NCBI GenBank assembly: GCA_017883385.1
Contig: JADGNQ010000053.1
Location: 1 to 34,358 of the forward strand
DNA from: Candidatus Sulfotelmatobacter sp.
GTDB lineage: Bacteria > Acidobacteriota > Terriglobia > Terriglobales > Acidobacteriaceae
Reading direction: 5' to 3'
DNA length: 34,358 nt
Of the stretch, positions 18,001-25,391 are shown one piece after another. The notes below the pieces were generated by a model. The model made no database searches, was not told the origin of the DNA, and worked only from the letters and a program-made list of their open reading frames with translations. Position 1 is the stretch's first letter. Each line of letters starts with the position of its first letter. A program made the position numbers and the translations under genes.

Positions 18001-18745
18001 AAAAAAGCGAGCCGTGATATCCCGACCCTCCCCTCTTTGTCGTTACGCGGATATTTGCGATCCCAGCATACTCGGCGCTGAAATCGTTGGAGAGAACATT
18101 GATGTCCCCTACTGCTTCCAGGGAGGGCTGGCTATTGGTAGGCTCACCGGCAACTCCCCCGTTGGAACGCTGTCCGTCCAGCGAGAAACTGGCACCATAA
18201 CTCTGCGCTCCCAGGAACTTAAATTCTCCGTCCGCGGATCCCTGCGTAATATTCGGATTCAGGTACAGAAACGAGTACACGTTCCGGCTATCGCGAGGAA
18301 GTTCGACCACCGCCCGACTGCTGATCGTGTCGCTGATGGTTTGGTCCTGCGTATTGATGAGAGGCGCTTCCGCCGTTACTACAACTTCCTCTGAAGTCGA
18401 TGCCATCTTCAGTACGGCATCGGCACTCACCGTGTCGCTTCCATTTATTCGGATGCCGGTAACCTTGGTAGTGTTCATCCCCGGCGCCGAGACCGAGACT
18501 TGGTATGCACCGGAGCTCAGCGCGAAGACGCGGTATTCCCCTTGGGCATTCGTCTTGGTCTCGTGCGGTGTGTTGGTGGCAAGATCAAGAACAACAATGT
18601 TCGCGCTGGGGACAACGGCACCCGTCGCATCCGTCACTACGCCCACGATCGTGCCCAAGTCAGTTCCTTGCCCGAACGTCAAATGGGCGGCGCCCAAAGC
18701 TGTTAGCAAGGCGAGAAATAGCGAAAAGCGCGTCACTGACCTCAT
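15074..18745 (-). CDS. TonB-dependent outer-membrane receptor, Oar-like, with carboxypeptidase-regulatory domain
   Basis: Imports a large ligand, here probably an oligosaccharide, across the outer membrane using TonB energy. The 1223-residue protein has a signal peptide (about residues 1-25) and a carboxypeptidase-regulatory-like beta domain (about 29-115, GTIVGVVTDATGAVVPSANI through GEYRVFALSSGAYQVSV). A plug domain follows (about 118-240, EEVVVTAEAPLIN, FSLDGQRSN, SAEYAGIANIRVTTKRGGSG), and then a long beta barrel ending in the aromatic C-terminus LLLRITF expected of outer-membrane proteins. Start 18745 is chosen for its GGGAG site and the leader; the frame to 18856 runs through an A-rich putative operator. 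This architecture is highly expanded in Acidobacteria. It follows agaS and heads the receptor-to-MFS run. No SusD partner is present. Confidence 0.9.
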   Translation of the reverse strand: MRSVTRFSLFLALLTALGAAHLTFGQGTDLGTIVGVVTDATGAVVPSANIVVLDLATNTPHETKTNAQGEYRVFALSSGAYQVSVSAPGMNTTKVTGIRINGSDTVSADAVLKMASTSEEVVVTAEAPLINTQDQTISDTISSRAVVELPRDSRNVYSFLYLNPNITQGSADGEFKFLGAQSYGASFSLDGQRSNGGVAGEPTNSQPSLEAVGDINVLSNDFSAEYAGIANIRVTTKRGGSGYHGSLFYNNKNSALAAWTLQDLVGKAEFAPTPIQSSYPNPFFNITDLGGSVGGPIPGLKKTFFFVAYERDWTVAPVSVTSSTLPHPSMWNGDFSLVDDSKKPPVPADVALTPQEITDNTVGGLGLQFITIPSRLLNPTVQQFIGTYFPKIGTAALIDPSTGRIPNYQSILPGRSVQDLGTLRVDHDFNDKDRVYVTYNAAAQTTANGLVQAPYSGLGLKQNDRRNNTVSISYTHVFSPNIVNEARGGFNFQKLYRHSNTTLGGFLSGIGFDQSDIAAYGAVVGSGELQTLGHPAVTFNRRQFAAFQNGGRDTDRSLNENLSTFGDTFTWVIRNHTLKMGADFVRNAAVDGFAKNRGNPRGVMAYTGGGTTSFANFVLGEAPTSVSYVAAPRATPMDVYNWEDGFFVQDDWKVTPRLTVNLGLRYELLSPFIDKNDLLANFDSKFVNPTTGQKGRFIVPSEKTLPFLDSRVIDLGVVTAAQSGLGIGRGLVRTDKNNLAPRVGLAFRLSDKSVIRGGYGFYYPTSAAQGIRDAIATNPFNQGLTKTGFDNTGNPVPLSGWPGFQHGISPLTGGVISSGFGGLPTLNIIPIGLQQPRIQQYNATYEREILRDTSLRVSYLGSTLSGLIAGVDLNELAPSDTPFGTTIGDGVTPCDPLNNGDCDYSPADIARQPFPGYGDFMLSYGNFGHGRSNAFQTQLEKRYSHGLMLNFSYTYLDQKSTALDTGNSSLGGIAYNTSSPNHDYGQEAFVPKNRFVAYGIYDLPVGRGRKFGSSFSKWTDAVLGGWQTTFNMFAKSGTGFTPFWICDDCGTAEPGNVAVSSIDAWGDFNAEPSFRPTVIGNYKHRNGNQIWDPTAFGLPPMGADVFNNPQIAKRNLLFGPGTWGVDLGVHKNFHLGERVTATFGADIDNVFNHPLFSPDSDSGGGGGTFSLLGDFDIGVDPNTFKPVLADVTPNQDFGRLKQTFTQEGVDNRRTVRLLLRITF

Positions 18746-18912
18746 AGTGATCTCCCAAAATTGCGGTGAGTTTCTATCGCTGAGCTTTCTACCATACCTG
18801 AACACGAAAAGCAAACAAAGAATAGTAAATGAAGAGAAATGAAGAAACAAAAGCAAAGATATCGGTCTCCTCGCCCCCGAAACCTCGTACGCGGGCTCGG
18901 ACGTCGCCGCCC
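18746..18912. promoter_or_regulatory. Promoter/operator region of the TonB receptor operon
   Basis: A 167-bp gap between agaS and the receptor gene. From 18806 to 18858 one strand is almost pure A/G with a 10-bp periodicity. Decamers GAAAAGCAAA, CAAAGAATAG, TAAATGAAGA, GAAATGAAGA and AACAAAAGCA follow in register, and TAAATGAAGA/GAAATGAAGA differ by one base. The motif AACAAAAGCAAA (18846-18857) recurs with one change at 20193-20204. This suggests that the receptor has its own regulated promoter in addition to readthrough from agaS. Confidence 0.5.
18806..18858. repeat. A-rich 10-bp periodic repeats, candidate operator
   Basis: Purine-only-like tract with decamer repeats, including the near-identical tandem pair at 18826-18835 and 18836-18845 and an AACRAAAGMAAR motif at 18846-18857. 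It lies 61-113 bp upstream of the receptor start. Interpreted as a direct-repeat operator by comparison with the other promoters of this locus. Confidence 0.45.
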
Positions 18913-20136
18913 TCAGCTATTAGGGGAGTAGAGGGTGAAAGTCTGAACGACCCGGCTGATAACCCCGTCTTCGGAAGGCGAATCCGGGCGCAATCCCTCG
19001 CCAAGGCAGCTAAAGAAGGCCAAGAGTTGCCCAGCAATGACACTGATCACGGTAGAGTCTTCGTCTCCGAGACGACTCAATCCCTGGCACTCGATCGCCA
19101 CGTCATTGCTCCGGATCAGTCGACCCGGTATGTCTTCGCCAACTATGATCTTCAGCAGTCCCAGCCCCTTTTGATCCAGTTCACGCAAGAGATCGGATTC
19201 GTAGGCGCGCAGCGTCGGATCTGAAGACAAGAAGCACATCACCAGAGTGTCTTGGTGCACATAGCTCATGGGACCGTGGCGGAGTCCGAGGTAGGTCTCG
19301 CACATAGTGCTGACCCGGCCCGCCGTCATTTCCAGCATTTTGAGGGCAGCTTCGCGTGCTCCGGCAAAATGCGAACCGCTGCCCAGGAACAGGACACGCC
19401 TAAACGGAGCCTTCGCCACCTCAGCCAGCGTCCCAAAGTGCTCGTATATTAGCTCCGAGGCTATCCGGCTCAGACGTTCACAGATCTCCTGATAGCGCTC
19501 GGGATGTCCCACCAGTCCCAGGAAGCGCGCGGCCAACACCAGGTTTGTGAAGCTGCTGGTCATCACCAGACTCTTGTCGTTTGTAAGCTCGTCGAGCGTG
19601 ATTGCCGTTACCTTGGGATGATTCTGGAAGGCGGTCGCCAGTTTTCCTTGCCGGTTACATGTCAGCACGAGATGGCGGATATTGGGCTCGAGCTTGAGCA
19701 TCAGGGCGAGCGCGCCTACGCTCTCTGGACTATCGCCCGAACGCGCCAGTGACACCATCAATCCGGGTCTGCCGATGGGGAGAGCAGCGCTGCCGTGCGT
19801 GAGGAGCGTGCCTCCGGGGATGGCCCGGGTATTGATGGCAAGTTCCTTCTGCAACACCATGCGGGCACAGTCGCCGGCATAGTCGGAGCTGCCCGAACCG
19901 GACAGGGTGAGGCTGGAGATCCCTTCGATGAACCGGGACAAAGCAGGCGCCGATTGGCGCATTAACTCGCTCGTACGTATCCACGTCGAAGGCTGCTGGC
20001 AGATTTCGCGAAGTGTGTGGAAATAGCCCAATCGGCGCTGTTCTTCCGGACTTCGCGCCAGCATTTCGGCCGCAATTGGCTGAGACTTGCAAAGCGCTTG
20101 CAACCAATCAGCCTGCGGAAGGTAAGAAACTGACAT
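18913..20136 (-). CDS. agaS: AgaS-type sugar-phosphate deaminase/isomerase with two SIS domains
   Basis: AgaS acts on galactosamine-6-phosphate or tagatose-6-phosphate in N-acetylgalactosamine catabolism. The 407-residue length and sequence pattern match AgaS over the whole protein. An N-terminal HTLREICQQPSTWIRT segment precedes SIS domain 1 (about 75-200, LSGSGSSDYAG, SLARSGDSPESV, VMTSSFTNLV) and SIS domain 2 (about 245-390, LFLGSGSHFAGAREAALKML, LELTAGKL-like LEMTAGRV, GLRHGP). It ends RVVQTFTLYSP, close to the RVVQGVIIHPW tail of E. coli AgaS. Another SIS isomerase with a related substrate is possible. The upstream region shared with the HAD gene carries the locus motif. It precedes the TonB receptor in the same direction, so it may be the first gene of the whole minus-strand block. 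Confidence 0.82.
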   Translation of the reverse strand: MSVSYLPQADWLQALCKSQPIAAEMLARSPEEQRRLGYFHTLREICQQPSTWIRTSELMRQSAPALSRFIEGISSLTLSGSGSSDYAGDCARMVLQKELAINTRAIPGGTLLTHGSAALPIGRPGLMVSLARSGDSPESVGALALMLKLEPNIRHLVLTCNRQGKLATAFQNHPKVTAITLDELTNDKSLVMTSSFTNLVLAARFLGLVGHPERYQEICERLSRIASELIYEHFGTLAEVAKAPFRRVLFLGSGSHFAGAREAALKMLEMTAGRVSTMCETYLGLRHGPMSYVHQDTLVMCFLSSDPTLRAYESDLLRELDQKGLGLLKIIVGEDIPGRLIRSNDVAIECQGLSRLGDEDSTVISVIAGQLLAFFSCLGEGLRPDSPSEDGVISRVVQTFTLYSPNS

Positions 20137-20272
20137 GAGACGGGCGCCTTTTTCGATGCAATAAGAAAGAAATAGAAACGCATGGTAGAGTAAACGAAAG
20201 CAAAACGATAATCAAATGCTTTCTCATCAGGATCCACTAAGCTCTCCACCTGCTGTCGCGCAAGGCCGAAGA
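20137..20272. promoter_or_regulatory. Divergent promoter/operator between agaS and HAD phosphatase genes
   Basis: This 136-bp region holds two motif copies. AAGAAAGAAATAG at 20163-20175 is an exact 13-base match to 25348-25360. AACGAAAGCAAA at 20193-20204 matches 18846-18857 in 11 of 12 bases, within the 5-base-periodic TAAAC-GAAAG-CAAAA. The first copy lies 27 bp from the agaS start, where a bound repressor could block transcription. No convincing -35/-10 pair was identified by eye. Confidence 0.5.
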
Positions 20273-20944
20273 ATGACTGAAATTCGTTGCAGCGGTATTC
20301 TGTTTGATTTGGACGGCGTCTTGATCGATTCGACCCCCGCTGTTACGCGAGTCTGGCGGCAATGGGCCATGGAACACGGTTTCGACCCCGAGGAGGTCGT
20401 TGCGCGCGTCCACGGCCGGCCCAGCCTAACCACGGTGCGGGAGTACTTACCGAATGCTGACCACGCGGCGGAAAACCGCGAGATTGAGCGTCGTGAGATG
20501 CAGGACGCGGACGGAATCATAACCCTTCCCGGCGCGCGCGAATTGCTGCTACAACTTCCGGCGGAGCGCTGGACGATTGCGACTTCCTGCACGCGATCGC
20601 TGGCCGAAGTCCGACTGCGCGCGGCGGGACTGCCAATTCCAGAGCGGATTGTGACCTCTACCGATGTGACCCTGGGCAAGCCGCATCCCGAACCATTTCT
20701 GAAGGCTGCTGCAAAGTTGGGCTTTCCCGCGTCTGAGTGCGTTGTTGTGGAAGATGTTCCGGCGGGGATCCACGCTGGCAAGGCGGCAGGGGCCACCGTC
20801 ATTGCCTTCCGCACCACCGTCGCAGAGGCAGAGTTGCGGCGCGCAGGTGCCGATTTTATCTTGAACAACTGCGCCGATGTCAGCGTCGCGCACAACCCCG
20901 ATGGGTTGACCTTAATTCTCAACGGCAACCGCGTAGGAGATTAA
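20273..20944 (+). CDS. HAD-superfamily sugar-phosphate phosphatase
   Basis: Probably dephosphorylates a small sugar phosphate in the cytoplasm (YfbT/2-deoxyglucose-6-phosphatase type). The 223-residue protein has all four HAD motifs: FDLDGVLIDST (nucleophile Asp12 and Asp14), the motif II Thr/Ser in IATSCTRS, the Lys in GKPHPEP, and VVEDVPAGIHAG (acidic metal ligands). The helical cap inserted after motif I is that of subfamily I. The ATG at 20273 is preferred over one at 20216, which would place coding sequence near the operator and lacks a ribosome-binding site; AAGG lies about 8 bases before 20273. It is divergent from agaS, so both probably respond to the same signal. A beta-phosphoglucomutase-like activity is an alternative within the same subfamily. 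Confidence 0.8.
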   Translation: MTEIRCSGILFDLDGVLIDSTPAVTRVWRQWAMEHGFDPEEVVARVHGRPSLTTVREYLPNADHAAENREIERREMQDADGIITLPGARELLLQLPAERWTIATSCTRSLAEVRLRAAGLPIPERIVTSTDVTLGKPHPEPFLKAAAKLGFPASECVVVEDVPAGIHAGKAAGATVIAFRTTVAEAELRRAGADFILNNCADVSVAHNPDGLTLILNGNRVGD

Positions 20945-21026
20945 TGAGGTTAGCTGTTCTATAGTTCATCGTAGAATTTCGTTCTCGCCTTTTGACAAGA
21001 TTCCATCCCGAGAGGACATCACGGAA

Positions 21027-22562
21027 ATGCGACGCAGAGATCTTCTGAAAGGTGCAGTACTGTTACCGGCGTTGGCTCGAGCCGGCGATTCTCGCCTTGG
21101 CCAAGTCTGCGACCTCAGTTTTGGTCCGTCCGTCGGAGAACGTCTGAATCAAGGTCCGTTCAATATCGACCAGGATCAGGGCTGGCAGACTGTGCTGTTT
21201 ACTACACCATCCGAACGGCCTCTCCGTAATCCGGGACTCGGTCTGGTCGGCTACAGTTGGGAAGAGAGTGGGCCGTCCCTGGCGGCGCGCGCAGGCCGGG
21301 AAACACTCGAGCAGCACGTGGAGAAGATCTCAAGCCTGCCGTTCGTGGATGTTCTCTACATTCGCTGCGATTGGCGCAACGTGCAATCTCGCCCCGGACG
21401 GCTCGATCTCGATCCGGTCTGGGCCTTGACGATGGACGCGGCCAAGCGCAAGGGATTGCGCGTCGCGTTTCGAATTCAGTTGTCGAACTATTCTTTCCAG
21501 CCAGAGCAGGTTGCCCTTCCTCCATTTTTGCGCGAACGAATTCCACTGGCAAAAATCGGACGCATCCCTGGCCAGAGCGACGCCCAATTTCGGGAGCCGC
21601 GCTATGACCATCCCGAGTTTCAGAAAGCATTCGCGGAGCTGAACGATCTCCTGGCGGCGGAGTTTGAGGGCAATCCCCTGATCGAATGGATGGATCTGAT
21701 GCAGTACGGGTTCTGGGGCGAAGGACACACCAGCAACCTTCCCAATCCCTTTCCGGACTATGTCACAGCGGAGCGAACCTTCGTGAACATGACGGCGCGT
21801 CAACTCGACACATGGAAGAAAACGCCGCTCGCGGTCAATACGCAGCCGGATATCAGCAACGTCGGCAACCGCACTGTGATTGACATGGCCGTGCGGGCAG
21901 GCGCGTGGCTGCGATCGGACAGCATTATCGTCGAGGAACCGATTCAGATCGAAGAACTGGCCAACCGTCCGCCTTGGACGGCGGCCATCCTCGAGGATGG
22001 CTACTTCCGCCAGTACGATACGCAGACAATCAAGCGGGACGAGGCTGGAATCAATGAGATGGAAAACTACATGCTGCACGCTCTGGATGCGCGGGCGAAT
22101 TACTGGGCTCTGTGGACCGAAGCGGACAATCTGGCGCGCTACAACGAGATGTACCCTCGCGGATTCGAACGCCTCCGCACCAGCCTGGGATACCGCCTTC
22201 GGCCTTCTTGGGTGTGGCAACGAAAGAGATATGACACCTTCGAAGTGATCGTATGCGTCAGCAACCGCGGAGTGGCCGGGGTTCCGGGAGTACTCTGGCT
22301 GCACCTGGAAAGCCCCGACGGGAAGGTCAGCTTGAGCGGAGCACTCGACGCAGGAAATCCTCACGGCGGCGGCCTCAGGCAAGCGTCTTTTCTGCTTCCT
22401 AAGGGTTACAGCGGCAAGGTCAATCTCTCTGCCCAGCTTGAGGTTCGCAGTGGTGTGAAAAAGCCGATCACCTGGGCATGTGAACAGCCGCTCAATCCGG
22501 ACGGCTCAATCACCGTGGAACTCAAAGGAGAGAACGATCGCGGCTGGCGAAAAGGCGTTTGA
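21027..22562 (+). CDS. Exported glycoside-hydrolase-like TIM-barrel protein
   Basis: A 511-residue protein starting MRRRDLLKGAVLLPALARAG, a twin-arginine-like leader. The middle of the protein reads like a retaining-glycosidase (beta/alpha)8 barrel. It has LYIRCDWRNVQSRPGRLDLD followed by a KRKGLRVAFRIQ strand, a WMDLMQYGFWGEGHT segment whose Glu could be the acid/base, and a later IIVEEPIQIEE strand. From about residue 390 a C-terminal beta-sandwich-like domain follows. The opening RNPGLGLVGYSWEE resembles DUF4832/beta-galactosidase-like proteins, but I cannot place it in a GH family. It follows the HAD gene by 82 bp and is probably co-transcribed. A glycosidase role is inferred; the catalytic pair is not established. 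Confidence 0.6.
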   Translation: MRRRDLLKGAVLLPALARAGDSRLGQVCDLSFGPSVGERLNQGPFNIDQDQGWQTVLFTTPSERPLRNPGLGLVGYSWEESGPSLAARAGRETLEQHVEKISSLPFVDVLYIRCDWRNVQSRPGRLDLDPVWALTMDAAKRKGLRVAFRIQLSNYSFQPEQVALPPFLRERIPLAKIGRIPGQSDAQFREPRYDHPEFQKAFAELNDLLAAEFEGNPLIEWMDLMQYGFWGEGHTSNLPNPFPDYVTAERTFVNMTARQLDTWKKTPLAVNTQPDISNVGNRTVIDMAVRAGAWLRSDSIIVEEPIQIEELANRPPWTAAILEDGYFRQYDTQTIKRDEAGINEMENYMLHALDARANYWALWTEADNLARYNEMYPRGFERLRTSLGYRLRPSWVWQRKRYDTFEVIVCVSNRGVAGVPGVLWLHLESPDGKVSLSGALDAGNPHGGGLRQASFLLPKGYSGKVNLSAQLEVRSGVKKPITWACEQPLNPDGSITVELKGENDRGWRKGV

Positions 22563-22601
22563 TGCGTGTCGTTCAAGAGTCGATTTCGCCGCAAACCTCC
22601 G

Positions 22602-23561
22602 TTAGCGAGCCGCGCGAGCATTCACGGACCGAGCGATCGCGAAGCAGAGCTCGACCGACGGAAAAACCTCGGCAATCCCAGGTTTTGGAGTACCGCCGCT
22701 TAGGGCTTCAATAAACGCCGTGGCCTCGTCATAGCAGCCATTCACGAGGTCTTCGGGCGTCTCAGCGGGTACATTTTCCGCTTCGATAAGTCGGCCGTCC
22801 CGGAAGCAGCGCCACCCGAGTTGCGGACCGAAAGGGCAAGTAACCGACGCGCGAAAGCCGTCGCCGAACAGATCATAGGTTTCTTCCACCATTCCCGCTG
22901 TAGGCAGCACATCGACGCGTCCAGAAATTCCGCTCTCGAATTGCAGGTCCAGGGCATACCACGCCGTTGCTCCCGCGGGCGCCTTCAAAGTGCGAAGGTC
23001 AAATGCGGCAACCGGCCCCGCGATGTAACGCAAAGCGTCAACCGCGTGTACTGCTGTGGCCCACAGGAACTCCGGTTCCTGGCGCGTGTGCCGGGCGAGC
23101 GTGCAATGTACGTAGCGAACAGGGCCGGCATGGCGCGCCCGCTCGATCGCTCGGTTAAGAAGTGGCATAAACCGCCGGTTGACGGAAACCATATTCAAGG
23201 TTTTCGTTGCGGCGGCGGAATCGCGGAGCGCCTGCGCTTCGGCCAGTAATGCGCCGAGAGGTTTCTCCACCACGCAGGGAATACCCAGGTTCAACAGTTT
23301 GATCCCAAGTCCAGAAATGTTCTCCGGCGGCACGACTGCAATGCAGGCGTCGAGGTTTTCTTGCTTCAACATATCGTCGACGTTCCGATACGCGGCCAGA
23401 AAGCCATATTTCCTGCTGAAGTCGAGCGCGCGTTCAATCTGCAGGTCGCAAACCGCGGCCAGCAGGACTTCGTCGGGATGAGCGGCTTTGTATCGAGCCA
23501 GGGGGATGGCATGACCGCTCTCTGAATGTGCTCCGCAGCCGATCAATCCGAGACGAATCAT
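22602..23561 (-). CDS. Gfo/Idh/MocA family NAD(P)-dependent oxidoreductase
   Basis: Oxidises or reduces a sugar or cyclitol-type substrate in the cytoplasm. The 319-residue protein begins MIRLGLIGCGAHSESGHAIP, a Rossmann GxGxxx variant. It has the family's EKP motif at residues 99-101 (catalytic Lys100) and a HAVDALRYIAG segment that supplies the usual His/Asp pair. The C-terminal domain is the expected mixed beta sheet. The ATG at 23561 is chosen because the Rossmann strand follows it at once; the frame to 23672 would overlap the symporter. It lies 10 bases after the symporter stop, so the two form a unit, suggesting that the imported compound is its substrate. Its 3' end faces the glycosidase-like gene. 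Confidence 0.85.
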   Translation of the reverse strand: MIRLGLIGCGAHSESGHAIPLARYKAAHPDEVLLAAVCDLQIERALDFSRKYGFLAAYRNVDDMLKQENLDACIAVVPPENISGLGIKLLNLGIPCVVEKPLGALLAEAQALRDSAAATKTLNMVSVNRRFMPLLNRAIERARHAGPVRYVHCTLARHTRQEPEFLWATAVHAVDALRYIAGPVAAFDLRTLKAPAGATAWYALDLQFESGISGRVDVLPTAGMVEETYDLFGDGFRASVTCPFGPQLGWRCFRDGRLIEAENVPAETPEDLVNGCYDEATAFIEALSGGTPKPGIAEVFPSVELCFAIARSVNARAAR

Positions 23562-23571
23562 AGTTTGAGAA

Positions 23572-25287
23572 TTACTCAAGGGGCGCCGGAAGGGGCAAGC
23601 CGTTGCTGTCAACCGTAGGTTTTTCGGGATCTGCGGTCCCGCGCACGAACCAGAGAGACCCTCCCACCGCAACTGTGAGTGCAGCGAACCAGATTACCGT
23701 GATCCGCTGATTGGGTGGCACGGTAAAGAGCAGCACCAGGCTCAACAATCCAATGAAAGAAATCGTGCGGCTCAGAAAACGGAATACAGGAGCGGTGAAG
23801 TCGGCGGAATCCTTCAATTCCGTGGCAACGTCGACGGGCGTATTCAAGTTTCTGAACAGCAGCGCCCGCCCGGGCGTATCTCCCTGGTCCCACAGCATGG
23901 TCACGAAGAAGACTCCGAAGGACGCGGGAACAATGATCGCGACCTGCTGAATGAGCGACCAGTGATAGACGAAGGCGCCGAGCATGCCAAGAATCAGTCC
24001 AGTTACGAATGAGGCCAGCCCAGACCATGGAGGCGTCCGGCGTACGACCAGCCCCAGCAACGCAGGAGGCCCGTAGGCCAGCGACATCAGCGTGTTGAAT
24101 GTCAGCATGATCTGGAAGACGCTCTGCCCGCTGGCAGCCATAATCACGGCTATCAGAGTCGTCGCCCCCCCGATCAAGAACGTCGTGACCCAGCCCACGA
24201 CAAGGAGTTCGTGTTCTCCCGCGCTCTTTCGGAACAGCGACTGATATACATCCTTGGTGAGAATCGCAGATTTCACGTTGAACTGGGCCGAAAGATTGGC
24301 CATGGTAGCGCTGAACATGGCCGCCAACATGACTCCGATCAGGCCATGCGGCAGCAACGTCAGACTGGCGACCGCGTAAGCCGCTTCGCTGGCGTTGGGC
24401 AGCCCCATGCGGGGGAGTTCCGGATAGACCACGCGCATTGCCATGGGCGGAATGAACCACAAGAAAGCCCCGACGAAAAACAGTCCGCAGCACAGCAATG
24501 CGATTTTGCGCGCCGAGCGCTCGTCGTCGACGCTGAAGTAGCGCTGCGCCATGGCGCTGGTGTTGTAGCCGAACGAAACCATGACCGTCCATGAGGCGAT
24601 GTAGAGCCAGCCAAACTCTCCCGAAACATGAAGTGTTTTCATTTCCGGTGGCAGCGAATGCACCAGACCGCTCACTCCGCCCACGCGGGCGAGCGACATG
24701 ACGACCAGAACCAGGCAAAACGGCATCAGGATGGAGGCTTGCAGAAAATCGGTGACGACCACAGCCCACAAGCCACCCAGCACGCAATAGAAAACAATGA
24801 GAGCGCCCGCGCCAAGAATGGTCCAGGTTACGGGGAAGCCGCAAGCGGAAGATACGAAGAGGCTAAGCCCGAACAGGGTGCTGGCACTGGTAAACAGCTG
24901 GAACACGATTGTGGTCCAGGAAAAAACTTGATGAGTAGCCGGGTTGAAGCGGCCCGAGAGATACTCCATGACTGTGGTGATGCGGCTGCGCCGCCAGCGC
25001 TTGGCGAAAATGAAGTAGCCGAGCAGGAAACTCAAGGCGTTCCCTATGTAGAGCCCGATGGCTGCGATACCCGATCGATAAGCGACACCGGCTGCCCCGG
25101 TGAAGGTCCAGGCACTGAAGCCGGCCATGAAACAACTCAGGCCGGCCACCAGCCAGGGAATGCGGTTCCCGCCACGAAAGTATTCGGCCGCGCCCCGGTT
25201 GAAGCGCAAAACGTAGAAGCCCACCCGCACCATCAGGAGCGCGTAGAGGGCGATGACGACATAGTCTACGGAGTTTGCGCCTGCCAT
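23572..25287 (-). CDS. Sodium:solute symporter (SSS family)
   Basis: A 571-residue inner-membrane protein with about 13-14 hydrophobic segments. The early WLVAGLSCFMAGFSAWTFTG and the GYFIFAKRWRRSRITTVMEYL segment are typical of SSS transporters for sugars, sialic acid, proline or carboxylates. Start 25287 leaves a short N-terminal tail before the first membrane segment, as usual. The frame extends to 25347, but that extension would cover the putative operator. No strong Shine-Dalgarno site is visible. It is divergent from the first D-2-hydroxyacid dehydrogenase and co-directional with the Gfo/Idh gene. This is a second inner-membrane importer besides the MFS, implying that more than one small product is taken up. 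Substrate unknown. Confidence 0.88.
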   Translation of the reverse strand: MAGANSVDYVVIALYALLMVRVGFYVLRFNRGAAEYFRGGNRIPWLVAGLSCFMAGFSAWTFTGAAGVAYRSGIAAIGLYIGNALSFLLGYFIFAKRWRRSRITTVMEYLSGRFNPATHQVFSWTTIVFQLFTSASTLFGLSLFVSSACGFPVTWTILGAGALIVFYCVLGGLWAVVVTDFLQASILMPFCLVLVVMSLARVGGVSGLVHSLPPEMKTLHVSGEFGWLYIASWTVMVSFGYNTSAMAQRYFSVDDERSARKIALLCCGLFFVGAFLWFIPPMAMRVVYPELPRMGLPNASEAAYAVASLTLLPHGLIGVMLAAMFSATMANLSAQFNVKSAILTKDVYQSLFRKSAGEHELLVVGWVTTFLIGGATTLIAVIMAASGQSVFQIMLTFNTLMSLAYGPPALLGLVVRRTPPWSGLASFVTGLILGMLGAFVYHWSLIQQVAIIVPASFGVFFVTMLWDQGDTPGRALLFRNLNTPVDVATELKDSADFTAPVFRFLSRTISFIGLLSLVLLFTVPPNQRITVIWFAALTVAVGGSLWFVRGTADPEKPTVDSNGLPLPAPLE

Positions 25288-25391
25288 AGAAAAGCCAGGC
25301 TTCCTTATACTTTGTTTTTCGCTGAAATAGAAGCCAAGAAACAACAAAAGAAAGAAATAGTCGCTATGCGAATGCTATACTCGGTCCCGCC
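25288..25391. promoter_or_regulatory. Divergent promoter/operator between symporter and eight-gene operon
   Basis: This 104-bp region contains two GAAATAG copies exactly 30 bp (three turns) apart at 25324-25330 and 25354-25360. AACAAAAGAAAG lies at 25343-25354 and the shared 13-mer AAGAAAGAAATAG at 25348-25360. Read in decamers from 25321, an A-rich core recurs in each block. It sits 32 bp before the dehydrogenase start and 61 bp before the symporter start, well placed to control both. Confidence 0.5.

Noticed and set aside
20992..20997. TTGACA as a -35 box for the glycosidase-like gene
   Set aside because: No -10 element lies 16-18 bp downstream and the start codon follows too closely; co-transcription with the HAD gene is simpler.
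21330..22382. 350-codon open frame antisense to the glycosidase-like gene
   Set aside because: Long antisense frames are common in GC-rich genes; the plus-strand product has a leader and coherent fold motifs, while this one shows none.
23609..24844. 411-codon open frame in another frame of the symporter strand
   Set aside because: It is an out-of-frame shadow of the symporter, Arg/His/Gly rich, with no membrane pattern or motif.
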